A stretch of DNA of 64,000 nt, from assembly GCA_016707685.1 (NCBI GenBank), contig JADJHE010000005.1, forward strand, positions 62,001 through 126,000, written 5' to 3'. A program made the position numbers and the translations under genes. Positions 47,319-56,077 of this stretch are shown here, in pieces. The notes beneath the pieces are model-generated. The model did not search any database. It was not told where the DNA came from and saw only the letters and a list, made by a program, of their open reading frames with translations. Source of the DNA: Bacteroidota bacterium. Lineage in GTDB: Bacteria > Bacteroidota > Bacteroidia > 2-12-FULL-35-15. The stretch's first letter is position 1. The number at the start of each line of letters is the position of its first letter.

Positions 47319-47684
47319 CTATTTATACTTTTCGTAGATATAATCACTTGGTTCAAAATATTCAGAAGCCAATACCATTAAAATGGCATCTTTAGAAAAA
47401 CTATGCATCTGATGCCAATCTTGAGGCTCTAGAATCAAACACTTGTCAGGCGAATCCAATACAAATTCCTGTTGAACTTTAGTATCATCGTTATAAATTG
47501 TACAACTTCCTTGGATACAAACAGCCGCCTGGATTGTTTTCACATGTCTATGACCACCACGAATTGAATCATCTACACCATAGATGTAAAATATTCTTTT
47601 AATATCAAAAGGAACAACCTTTTCGATAACCGTTAAGTTTCCTCGTTGATCGGTAAATGTCTTTAAACTGATAAAATGTGCCAT
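47319..47684 (-). CDS. fdtA: dTDP-4-keto-6-deoxyglucose 3,4-ketoisomerase (FdtA/QdtA-like cupin)
   Basis: 121-residue small cupin. The conserved FTDQRGNLTVIEK start and IYGVDDSIRGGHRH (active-site histidines in GGHRH), followed by AVCIQGSCTIYND and LEPQDWHQMHSF, are typical of the WxcM-like/FdtA/QdtA family. It shifts the keto group from C4 to C3 of the RfbB product; FdtA gives the galacto form, QdtA the gluco form, which I cannot separate by eye. It is 5 bases upstream of fdtB. Intact. Confidence 0.88.
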   Translation of the reverse strand: MAHFISLKTFTDQRGNLTVIEKVVPFDIKRIFYIYGVDDSIRGGHRHVKTIQAAVCIQGSCTIYNDDTKVQQEFVLDSPDKCLILEPQDWHQMHSFSKDAILMVLASEYFEPSDYIYEKYK

Positions 47685-47717
47685 AAACTATATTTTCATC
47701 GAAATTACTAAAAAATA

Positions 47718-48521
47718 CTATTCTTTTCGCTTAAAAAAGAAAGCTTTATACGCTGCATTGTTAACATGTATTGTCTCTTCTAATTCAACATCAAAAACCA
47801 ATTCATATTCCTCCAAAAATGCTTTTTTAACATTTTCTTGATTTAACAGCTAGCAAGGATACTTTGCTTCGTAAATACTTTTATGAACTTTTTGAATTGT
47901 AATACGATCCTTGCCTTCCAACAATAATGGAGCTCTGTCGATAATAACGTATTGGAACTTTTTTGAGTTCAAAAATGCAATTAATTCATAGGGCTTTTCA
48001 ATATACTGCAAAACAGAGGAGAGCAACAATACATTCACGCGCTGCTCATTTAAACAACTATCAATATCATAATAAAAATGTAAATGATTGTCAGAAAAAT
48101 ATTTTTGTCCTTCTGTAACAAAATGTTTTTGCTCTACTATAGACCAGTTAAATTCTTGAGCACCATTAAAAAATGTCCTGTTCTGATAATAACTACTGCC
48201 CAATGAACCACCAAAATCCAAAACATTCAACTTGTTCCCATTTCTCAGTGCTACATACGACAGTGCTGACAATAATGGAAATGAATAATGTACTTTATCA
48301 AATATAACAGAATCTCTTTCGTAAACAGCTTCGCCACTTTTCACCTTTAATAAAGACTCTTTCACCTTATTAATTATAATATCACTATCATACCCTGAAC
48401 ATTTTTTGGAGGCCTCTTCCCAAGTAGAATAATTACCTGACCATCCATAAAATAAACGAGACAAACTAGTTAATACAACTGGGGGAATTAGCGATTTAAG
48501 AGTAGATTTAAAGTTTGACAT
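47718..48521 (-). pseudogene. TIGR04325-family methyltransferase with in-frame amber stop
   Basis: The frame from the ATG at 48521 encodes LNVLDFGGSLGSSYYQ (SAM-binding motif I) and IIDRAPLL, as in TIGR04325 methyltransferases, then stops at TAG (47852-47850) after codon 223 (EAKYPC). The same frame continues without shift for 43 more codons (LLNQENVKKAF, then YELVFDVE, ending AFFFKRKE, with a stop at 47718), matching the usual C-terminus of the family, where PCW followed by hydrophobic residues is expected. So TGG to TAG at the tryptophan is the simplest event. This family methylates or otherwise modifies O-antigen or sugars; substrate unknown. It is not an indel artefact. Confidence 0.83.
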
Positions 48522-48526
48522 CTTAG

Positions 48527-49657
48527 TTATTTTTTAAAACTTTCAAAAGAAAATTTACCTTTTAATGAAAGGAAATACTTTTCAATTGTATTGTAACTGA
48601 TATAGCTAATTAATACGGTTATCAAAATGGTTAAAATGTTTTTCAATAAAACATATTCTTCACCATTTGTAAATAGCGCAACTACAATGTTTAGCGCTAT
48701 CATGTGGGTTAAATACAACCCATAACTAATCCTCCCTAACCATGTTAATAGAGGAAATTTTCCGATTTTAAAAAAAGAATTTTTAGAAAAATTTTGTTCC
48801 ACAATAACAAAACCAAAGAAAAACAAAGGAAGAATATGATACAATCGTTTATACAATTCAAACTGATCTGAAATAAAGTGTTGCATAAATAGCAAAGGAA
48901 TACAGACTATATAAATGAGAACAATTTGCCATTTTTTAATTTTATTTAGCACAGCTAGGACTTTCTCTGTTTTGTAAAAACAAAAATAAGCTAACAAGGC
49001 ACCTAAGGATTAATATTTCAAACAAGCCAGCAAATGGTAATCGCCAGCATTGAGCCTATATGCAACGAAAACGGAAAACAACTCCGATAGAACAACCAAG
49101 GTAACTAGTATATAAGGAAAATAATTACGCCTATTAAAAAGTACAAAAATAAGTGGCCAAAGCAAGTAGAATTGCTCCTCAACAGAAACACTCCATTGAA
49201 CTCCTAGTATATTGGTTGATGGGAAAGCATGATAAATATGGTCGAAATTGGCTAAAAACAAAGCAAACATCCACCATCTCGAATTTTCAAAAAAATCAAT
49301 CCCTGAAAAATGCATATAGATCGGATATATTACAAATCCAATAATAAGTGTAATAAAATACAATGGCCATATTCGCAATATTCTACGGATATAAAAGAAT
49401 ATCACATTAATTTTTTTATTTTTTTCTTGCTCCGCAAACAACAAGTAGGTAATTAAGAAGCCGCTTAGAACAAAGAAAAAAATAACTCCTAAGCGACCAC
49501 CTGCTTCATCAAAAGACAAAAGCAATTTGAAGGATTTATAAAATTCTGTTTGAGGATATTTAAACCAATAACTCAAATGAGCGAAAATAACTGCAAATGC
49601 TGCAATAGCTCGCAAGCCATCCAAATTTTCAAAATAAAGCTTCTTTTGCAGACTCAT
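48527..49657 (-). pseudogene. OafA-like acyltransferase (acyltransferase 3) with in-frame ochre stop
   Basis: Multi-helix membrane O-acyltransferase. The N-terminal part has FENLDGLRAIAAFAVIFAHL (catalytic H in the HLS segment), FFFVLSGFLIT and SVSVEEQFYLLWPLIF, the usual acyltransferase-3 motifs. The frame stops at TAA (49012-49010), then continues in the same phase as SLGALLAYFCFY to a stop at 48527 with more helices (ISYGLYLTHM). The stop sits where a Leu/Asp is expected in LACLKY-x-SLGALLAY. Full length would be about 376 residues. It would add an acyl group, often acetyl, to O-antigen sugars. Together with the neighbouring amber stop this looks like substitutions rather than indels. Confidence 0.83.
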
Positions 49658-49671
49658 TAATTTATACTAAG

Positions 49672-50849
49672 CTATTTCACAAACAATTTATAATCTTCTA
49701 TACGTTCTTTTGCAATCTTATCCCAGCTGTAATTATTTTGAATTTTGACACACCATAATTTCCTAATTGATTACGTAAATTCGCATCTTTCATTTTCTTA
49801 ATTACGGCCGCTAGATCATTTACATCATTTTCGATATAGGTTAATCCATTTCCTTCAACACGTTCCATAGCTTGTACTTTATTGCTAATCACAATTGGCA
49901 AACCACAAGCAGCGGCATCAATCATACTTGTAGATTCTTGTCGTGGCCAACTTCCTATATCAGCTAAAGCATAATATGCTGGTAATTCATGGTAAGGAAC
50001 AAACTTGAGAACCGTACAACCTCTCATTTTTTTTATCTCTTCTATTTGTGGACCATTTCCCATAAATAATCCTTTAAATGGTTCACCCTCTCCTACTAAC
50101 TTGTCAATTGCCTTGGCTAAACACAGTGGATTTTTACCTTCTGTAAAACGACCTGTATATATTACCACAATATCCAATTCCGTAAACCCTAATTCTAATC
50201 TTTTTGATTTACGTTCAGTGGTGTCTGCTGGACAAAAGAAATCGGTATCAACACCTAAAGAAGCTAATTTCACTTTACTTGCTGGAACACCATAATATTT
50301 AACAGCAATGTCCAAAGCATCAATTGTTGCTGGATAACATTTGGATGTAACCCAACTAATAATTTTACCAGGAACTGTACATGTAATAAAAAACACAGCT
50401 TTATGAAAAAATGTTCCTTTACCCTCTTGAAATAGAGGAAACACGGAAGCAACTGTATGATTGGCTGTAAACAACTTGTATCCCAATAAAATTTTATAAT
50501 AGGCCGCTTGTAAAGTAGTAAATGAAAATGCATCAAAAACCTGAACTACGTCAGGATCAATTTCTCTCAATTTTTTGCCCAAATTTTTAAAACAAACCTT
50601 ATTATCAATGTTTCTAAACGGAATGCGATGAAGCGTGTAGCCATCAATCATCTTTACTCCTTCTTCTTGAATATTTTTCCCTAAAAATGGTTCATAAACG
50701 CTGCTGTAATCTGGACTATTATAATAAACCTGAGCCGTTGAAGCAACAACATGAACTTCGTGTCCTTGTTTGGCTAACGATTTCGGCAAGCAGTTTTCAA
50801 TGTATCCCATTCTGTCTGAGAACCAATTGGATAGAATAACAATTTTCAT
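49672..50849 (-). CDS. Family 4 glycosyltransferase, C-terminal frameshift
   Basis: GT-B glycosyltransferase. I start it at the ATG at 50849 (MKIVILSNWFSDRMGY); a longer open frame to 50915 adds 22 atypical residues. GHEVHVVAS, VVIYTGRFTEGKNP and the donor-binding EST.MIDAAACGLPIVIS are visible. The end of the frame is garbled (KFKIITAGIRL); one A in the AAAA run near 49735-49740 restores KFKNNYSWDKIAKERIEDY and a stop at 49672, about 393 residues. It should add one sugar to the lipid-linked repeat unit. It begins the transferase block of the O-antigen operon after the polymerase gene. Confidence 0.88.
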
Positions 50850-50985
50850 AGAAAGATGATTTGTATATAATTCACTAAATTTAAAATAATAGCAATTGCT
50901 ATATGAACGCTCCAAAATTACGATAAATAAACAATTCTGTAGTTGTAAAAAAATTACCGTAATTAATTGAATACATATGACTCAA

Positions 50986-52272
50986 CTATTGTTTTGTAGA
51001 GTCCTTCTCTCGCAAAACAAAAATCGATAAAAATATAAACAACAAAATACCTCCTGTAATAAAACAACTCAATAAAGGAGCACTCAAAATCATGTATATA
51101 TAACTAAAAAACAAACCGTAATAGCCTATGTTTAGTCTTAAAGAGTTAAAGAGTCCGAAAAGTGCAGCAAAAACAATGGAAAATAAACCCACACCCCAAT
51201 AACCCAAATTCATAAAACCATCAGATACAATTCCATTATTTGCATATGCATCTGTTGTATTCAAGTAGGTTTTCGAAATTAAAAAACCAACAGGCATGTC
51301 GTAGGGGCTATGAAAAAAATTATTAAAGAAATGGCTCTCTGCAAAATAAAATGGTCGACCATCAAAAAAATCAAAATACCATTGTGTTAGCAAAGCTGGA
51401 ATAAACAAAAAACGGTTTACAAATGTGCCAGACAAAATAGGTTTATCTGCTTTTATAATTGCATAATCAACGATGGGAAATACAATAAATAATATAATTG
51501 TAAAAAGTAAAAAGTAGTTAATTTTAGAAACATAATCTTTTCCTACATAGTAGAAAAAAACAAGAAGAATTGAAGTAAAATAAACGAATTTGTTTCCCGA
51601 AATCACGAAAAGATATAACAAAACAATTAAACACAAACCAATAAAAACAGGCTTTTTACGAATCATAAAAAAAACAAGAGAAACAGGTAAAATTGTTTTT
51701 ACGGATAAATGATACAAATAATTAACAACACCCGTTAATTTTGCTGAAAAGACTTCACGTGTTTCATAAATATCTTTTAACAACAATGTTTTTAAATAAA
51801 TATTTGAACGAAATGTAATAATTATGGGCAATGTAAATAATATAGTTGCTGCTGCAAGTATCCAGCTGGAATGCTTTTGAGAGATTGACCACACAGGTAA
51901 TTTGATTTTGACAAATATGCTAAGTGCAAATGTTGACACAAAAAAGCAGTTTGAAAAAAATGGTCCCAATGCACCATTAGCGAAAGAAAAAAGAATTGAG
52001 TTGGGTATATAAAAGAAAAACAATAACAACAAAAAGATGCTATACAAGAATTTGCTTTTACTATAAATGATAAATGATAGGGCTAGTAAGCATATCAATA
52101 AGAACTTCGATAAAATATACTTTACAATATTAAAATTCAAATTAAAACCAAGATGCTTAAATTCTGGCACAATCAACAAATTATAATACACCTCCAAAAT
52201 TAGTGCAACTACAACTATTAGAATGGTTAGTCTAATAAAATCTTTTGTAAGTGCTATTTTAGAAATCAACAT
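50986..52272 (-). CDS. O-antigen polymerase-like membrane protein (candidate Wzy)
   Basis: 428 residues with about 11-12 predicted membrane helices and few charged residues. No Wzy_C signature is visible, but size, topology and a long periplasmic loop (around FFDGRPFYFAESHFF to TYLNTTDAYANNG) fit oligosaccharide repeat-unit polymerases, which are extremely divergent. It lies 8 bases downstream of wzx and upstream of the transferases, a common wzx-wzy order. Assignment is by topology and context; the other membrane protein at 42124 could instead be the polymerase. Intact. Confidence 0.72.
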   Translation of the reverse strand: MLISKIALTKDFIRLTILIVVVALILEVYYNLLIVPEFKHLGFNLNFNIVKYILSKFLLICLLALSFIIYSKSKFLYSIFLLLLFFFYIPNSILFSFANGALGPFFSNCFFVSTFALSIFVKIKLPVWSISQKHSSWILAAATILFTLPIIITFRSNIYLKTLLLKDIYETREVFSAKLTGVVNYLYHLSVKTILPVSLVFFMIRKKPVFIGLCLIVLLYLFVISGNKFVYFTSILLVFFYYVGKDYVSKINYFLLFTIILFIVFPIVDYAIIKADKPILSGTFVNRFLFIPALLTQWYFDFFDGRPFYFAESHFFNNFFHSPYDMPVGFLISKTYLNTTDAYANNGIVSDGFMNLGYWGVGLFSIVFAALFGLFNSLRLNIGYYGLFFSYIYMILSAPLLSCFITGGILLFIFLSIFVLREKDSTKQ

Positions 52273-52280
52273 CTAGCTAA

Positions 52281-53546
52281 CTATTTTTTTTCATACTGGT
52301 TAACAATCCAATAAATAAACCCACAATATGTTAAATGCATAATTACTTCAATAGCAACGTATACCATTAAAAACTCCGTAATAGTAAGCCCCTTACAAAA
52401 ATACAAGGAACAAATAGCAATGAAGTACATTACCTGCCAAGCGCTATTCAACTTTATTTTACCAAAGGTTATAAAAACAGATGAAAAAGTAGAACCGATA
52501 AAGTTTAGTACAAAACTAAAAATCAAAATTTGAGAAAAAACTCCTGATAATTCATACTTTTCTCCAAATACAAAGCCGAACAAAAGTGGTCCAAAAAACA
52601 TAATTACAACAACCTCAAGTATAATAACTGCGATTAAAACAAACAGCACATTTCGCATATCATTCTTGATACTCAATGAATCGTGCTTTTTAGAGGTAAT
52701 TTGCTGAAATAATACTTGTGATATGGTTGCCGAAATAAAAACCAATGGAATTGATAATACCAATTTTGACAAATCAAGGTATCCCACTGTTTCGGTTGAA
52801 TATAATTTATTAATAAATAGAAAAGGCAATACATTTGCTGCGCTACTGAGCAATGTTGGCAATACATTATACTTTGGATACTCGTTGTATTTATTAGCAA
52901 CAAAGCCGATTTTTTTTAAAGAAACAAGTTTGAATGAAAACAAGTTTTTGAATATCTGCTTTCCTCCTGAGATTGTATTTGCTAGATTCCCCAGCAAATC
53001 ACCGACAAATAAACCGCCAGGTAACCTCAATACTCCAAAAGTAGTTTGCACACCACCTTCTACTACTCGTCTAATAATCTTATTAGAAGTAGATGCTTTA
53101 AATGCTTTTTGTCGAATTAACCAATAATTCATGCTTTGGTAGGCACCAAAAAGCAAACTACCCAATGGCAACAAATAAAGGTAATTAGCATATTCCACAG
53201 GAAAATTAATAAACCGTACCACCTCATCTTTAAAGAATAATAACACTAAAAAAACGAGTGTTGTAAAAATCAAATTAATGATAAAGGTGAGTGATAATAA
53301 ATTTGCGGCTTCATTATTATGTTTCGGTAAAACAATTGCAGCTTCATAGCGCAATGCCGATACTATTGTTATAACGCCAAATAAATTCAAGTAAACCGCC
53401 ATCGCCCCAAAATCCTCAGCACTGTATAACCTTCTTAAAAATGGATGTAAAACAAATGGTATAGCCTGAGCAATAACAGTCCCTAACACAAGTGTAAATG
53501 TGTTTTTACTAAAATCAGATGAAAGAGAAAAATATTTTTTGAACAT
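52281..53546 (-). CDS. wzx: O-antigen/lipid-linked oligosaccharide flippase
   Basis: 421 residues, about 12 helices, of the MATE/MOP-related polysaccharide biosynthesis (Wzx) family. The start NTFTLVLGTVIAQAIPFVLHPFLRRLYS and the segment YEAAIVLPKH are characteristic (cited in part). It flips undecaprenyl-linked repeat units from the inner to the outer face of the cytoplasmic membrane. It is the first gene of the operon; the promoter should lie between its start and the rny terminator (53552-53591), a gap of only a few bases, so readthrough from rny or a promoter inside the rny 3' region is possible. Confidence 0.88.
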   Translation of the reverse strand: MFKKYFSLSSDFSKNTFTLVLGTVIAQAIPFVLHPFLRRLYSAEDFGAMAVYLNLFGVITIVSALRYEAAIVLPKHNNEAANLLSLTFIINLIFTTLVFLVLLFFKDEVVRFINFPVEYANYLYLLPLGSLLFGAYQSMNYWLIRQKAFKASTSNKIIRRVVEGGVQTTFGVLRLPGGLFVGDLLGNLANTISGGKQIFKNLFSFKLVSLKKIGFVANKYNEYPKYNVLPTLLSSAANVLPFLFINKLYSTETVGYLDLSKLVLSIPLVFISATISQVLFQQITSKKHDSLSIKNDMRNVLFVLIAVIILEVVVIMFFGPLLFGFVFGEKYELSGVFSQILIFSFVLNFIGSTFSSVFITFGKIKLNSAWQVMYFIAICSLYFCKGLTITEFLMVYVAIEVIMHLTYCGFIYWIVNQYEKK

Positions 53547-53551
53547 GCTCT

Positions 53552-53591
53552 AAAAAAACGATAGCACAAAACGTAAACATTTTGTGCTATC
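53552..53591 (-). terminator. Rho-independent terminator of rny
   Basis: GATAGCACAAAA and its perfect 12-base complement enclose an 8-base loop; on the minus strand a run of seven T follows. It lies 20 bases after the rny stop and directly in front of wzx, so it should separate RNase Y transcription from the O-antigen operon. Confidence 0.85.
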
Positions 53592-53610
53592 TAAAAAATC
53601 AATTTATATG

Positions 53611-55151
53611 TTATTTAGCATAATTTACTGCTCTTGTTTCACGTATCACGGTTACTTTAACCTGACCAGGATACGTCATTTCTGTTTGAATACGTTGCGA
53701 AATATCAAATGATAATGTTTCTGCATCTTTATCTGTTACTTTATCACTTGAAACAATTACACGTAATTCGCGACCTGCTTGAATTGCATATGTTTTTTCA
53801 ACACCTTGATAGGACAATGCCAATGCTTCTAAATCTTTCAAACGCTTGATGTATTGTTCAACAACCTCGCGTCTAGCGCCTGGACGAGCACCGCTAATAG
53901 CATCACATACCTGAACGATTGGAGATATCAATGTTGTCATTTCAATCTCATCGTGATGGGCACCAATAGCATTACACACCTCTGGTTTCTCTTTATATTT
54001 TTCAGCCAATTGCATACCCAAAATAGCATGTGGTACTTCTGGTGAATCATCAGGCACTTTTCCTATATCATGTAATAAACCGGCACGTTTTGCCAACTTC
54101 ACGTTCAATCCTAATTCAGCAGCCATGGTAGCACATAAATTAGCTACCTCACGTGAATGTTGCAATAAATTTTGTCCGTAGGATGAACGGTATTTCATAC
54201 GACCAACCATACGAATCAATTCAGGATGTAAACCATGAATCCCTAAGTCAATTGCAGTACGCTTACCAATTTCAATAATCTCTTCTTCAATTTGTTTTTT
54301 CACTTTTTCAACCACCTCTTCAATACGAGCTGGATGGATACGTCCGTCTGTTACTAATTGGTGCAACGACAAACGAGCAATCTCTCTACGAACAGGATCG
54401 AAACCAGATAAAATAATTGCCTCAGGAGTATCATCAACAATGATTTCAATTCCAGTTGCAGCTTCCAAAGCGCGGATATTACGACCTTCACGACCGATGA
54501 TACGACCTTTGATTTCATCATTTTCAATATTGAAAATGGATACAGAGTTTTCAATGGCATGCTCCGTAGCAACACGTTGAATGGTTTGAATAACAACTTT
54601 TTAGCTTCTTTATTCGCATTGATTTTTGCTTCTTCAACAATGTCTTTGATATGCGACATTGCATCCGTTTTTGCTTCAGCTTTCAAGCTTTCTACCAATT
54701 GAGTTTTAGCCGCTTCAGCAGATAATCCACTCAATGTTTCCAATTGCTCTACTTGTCTGCGATGAAATTTTTCAACCTCTTGTTGTTTTGCGGCAACAAT
54801 TTCTAATTGATGTGTTAAATTCTGACGAACAGCATCCAACTCTTGATCCTTACGTTGAACTTGTTCTTGCTTTTGAGAAAGAGCTTGCTCTTTTTGCTTA
54901 ATTCTATTTTCAGAAACTTGCATTGCTTGATTACGATCATTGATCGTTTTTTCATGCTCTGTTTTTAATTGCAAAAACTTCTCTTTTGCTTGAAGTATTT
55001 TGTCTTTTTTAATCACCTCAGCTTCTGCTTCGGCTTCTTTAACAATGTTGTTTGCTTTGTTCTCGTTGGATTTTTTTATTGCCATAAATGCACCCAGTGC
55101 ACCTAAAATCAATCCTCCTAAAGCAGCTGCAATAATCAGTATAATGTCCAT
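53611..55151 (-). CDS. rny: Ribonuclease Y, frameshifted
   Basis: The N-terminal part (from 55151) has a membrane helix (ALGGLILGALGAFMAI) and a long coiled coil. The C-terminal part has KH-domain residues (the reconstructed RIIGREGRNIRALEAATG), the HD domain with LLHDIGKVPD and IGAHHDE, and ends ETRAVNYAK. The break is a loss of one A in the AAAAA run near 54597: EAKKLLFKPF should read EAKKVVIQTIQ. The reconstructed protein is about 513 residues, the normal RNase Y length. It is an endoribonuclease that initiates mRNA decay at the membrane. An essential-type gene, so the frameshift is almost certainly technical. Confidence 0.94.
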
Positions 55152-55174
55152 AAATAGTTAAAAAATTAAGTTGT

Positions 55175-55265
55175 TGGTTATTAATCTTCGCCTTGCATAA
55201 ATTCTAATTGCCAAAGTATGCATTTGCGAAACACTCGCGAACCAATGGAAGATTTTTTTGTTTAC
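55175..55265 (-). ncRNA. Candidate 6S RNA between zapA and rny
   Basis: The 139 bases between zapA and rny encode no protein but fold well on the minus strand. AATCTTC (55254-55248) pairs with GAAGATT (55189-55183), extended inward by CC.TTG with CAA.GG. Inside lie two smaller hairpins, GCGA/TCGC and GCATA/TATGC. A long imperfect stem with an open centre is the 6S RNA plan, and 6S genes lie beside zapA in many bacteria. The arms alone could also be a plus-strand terminator, since T-rich sequence follows them on that strand. Boundaries are approximate. Confidence 0.4.
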
Positions 55266-55289
55266 AGTGAATTGTTAAAAAACTGCAAA

Positions 55290-55580
55290 CTAAATGGAAT
55301 CGCTCTCTTTTTGTAGATAGTCGGAAACGAATAAGTCAAGTTGATTCAGCTCGTCAAAATCAGGCGATTTTTTAGGATTATTTTGCTGGGTAGCAAGCAA
55401 GTTCAAAGCACACATGGCTAATAAATCTTGTTTGTCTCGTACCGAGTAATTTTGCTCAAATTCCTTCACCTTATCATTAATCATTTTAGCTGCCTGATGA
55501 ACTGCTTCTTCATCCTCTTTCTTTACAGTAAGGGGATAAGTTCGTCCGGCAATTACTATTTTTAATGAAACGTCTGTCAT
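55290..55580 (-). CDS. zapA: Cell division protein ZapA
   Basis: 96 residues, normal ZapA length. The N-terminal globular part has SLKIVIAGRTYPLTVKKEDEEAVHQAAKMINDK (cited in part; the motif IAGRTYPL is characteristic), then a coiled coil with DLLAMCALNLL. ZapA binds FtsZ and bundles its filaments at the division ring. It lies 51 bases downstream of a small coiled-coil gene and upstream of the candidate 6S RNA and rny, all on the same strand. Intact. Confidence 0.92.
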   Translation of the reverse strand: MTDVSLKIVIAGRTYPLTVKKEDEEAVHQAAKMINDKVKEFEQNYSVRDKQDLLAMCALNLLATQQNNPKKSPDFDELNQLDLFVSDYLQKESDSI

Positions 55581-55631
55581 TTTATTGTTTCAGGTTTGTA
55601 TAAATTGCTTTATAGAAACTCAATAGATTAT

Positions 55632-55919
55632 CTATTTATTAATGAGAGCAATGCAATTGTCAATCTCTTGCACTAGCTCGTTTATTTTTAGTTTTGTATC
55701 TGTTATAAGCGTGTTGTGTTGTTCGTTTGTATTTGTTACTAAATCCTGATTACTTTTTTTCAATGCTTCAATAACTACTAGCTGCTCAGCAATTGCACCC
55801 TTAAGCTGTTGATTATCAATAGCTAACTTGTCATAATCAGCTTTCAATTGCGAATGCAACGTCACTAATTTTTCAATTTTTGTTTTAAACTCGGCTATGG
55901 TTGCTGTTAAATCACTCAT
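55632..55919 (-). CDS. Small coiled-coil protein upstream of zapA
   Basis: 95 residues from the ATG at 55919 (an ATG two codons earlier, at 55925, is possible). Almost entirely heptad-patterned coiled coil (IEKLVTLHSQLKADYDKLAID in part). It lies upstream of zapA with its own promoter (55954-55985). The position and coiled coil suggest a ZapB-like or ZapA-associated division factor, but no specific family motif is visible. In Bacteroidota a small coiled-coil gene is commonly found here. Confidence 0.75.
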   Translation of the reverse strand: MSDLTATIAEFKTKIEKLVTLHSQLKADYDKLAIDNQQLKGAIAEQLVVIEALKKSNQDLVTNTNEQHNTLITDTKLKINELVQEIDNCIALINK

Positions 55920-55953
55920 AATCAAACATTAAGTTCTGTAATTCAATATTTTA

Positions 55954-55985
55954 CAAATATAACATTCCTGAATGGAATTGCCAAA
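55954..55985 (-). promoter_or_regulatory. Bacteroidota-type promoter of the zapA operon
   Basis: Minus strand: TTTG (55985-55982), a 20-base spacer, TATATTTG (55961-55954), about 35 bases before the coiled-coil gene start at 55919. Close match to TTTG / TAnnTTTG. Confidence 0.65.
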
Positions 55986-56077
55986 AATTTAGAGCACTTA
56001 ATTCAGCCCTTCAACGTTAATAACTTTGAGCCTAGAGCAAAATAGGGATTGATTTTATGCTTTTTTTTGCAAGTACC

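Noticed and set aside
47718..49657. Stop-codon recoding (alternative genetic code) to explain TAG and TAA inside genes
   Set aside because: Both TAG and TAA serve as normal terminators in most other genes of the window, and only these two genes are affected. Local mutation or error is simpler.
54354..55151. Programmed ribosomal frameshifting at A-rich slippery sites (rny AAAAAG, CrtI-like AAAAGG and others)
   Set aside because: The needed shifts differ in direction and size between genes, many sites are not heptameric slippery sequences, and no consistent downstream structure is present. Homopolymer sequencing error explains them all.
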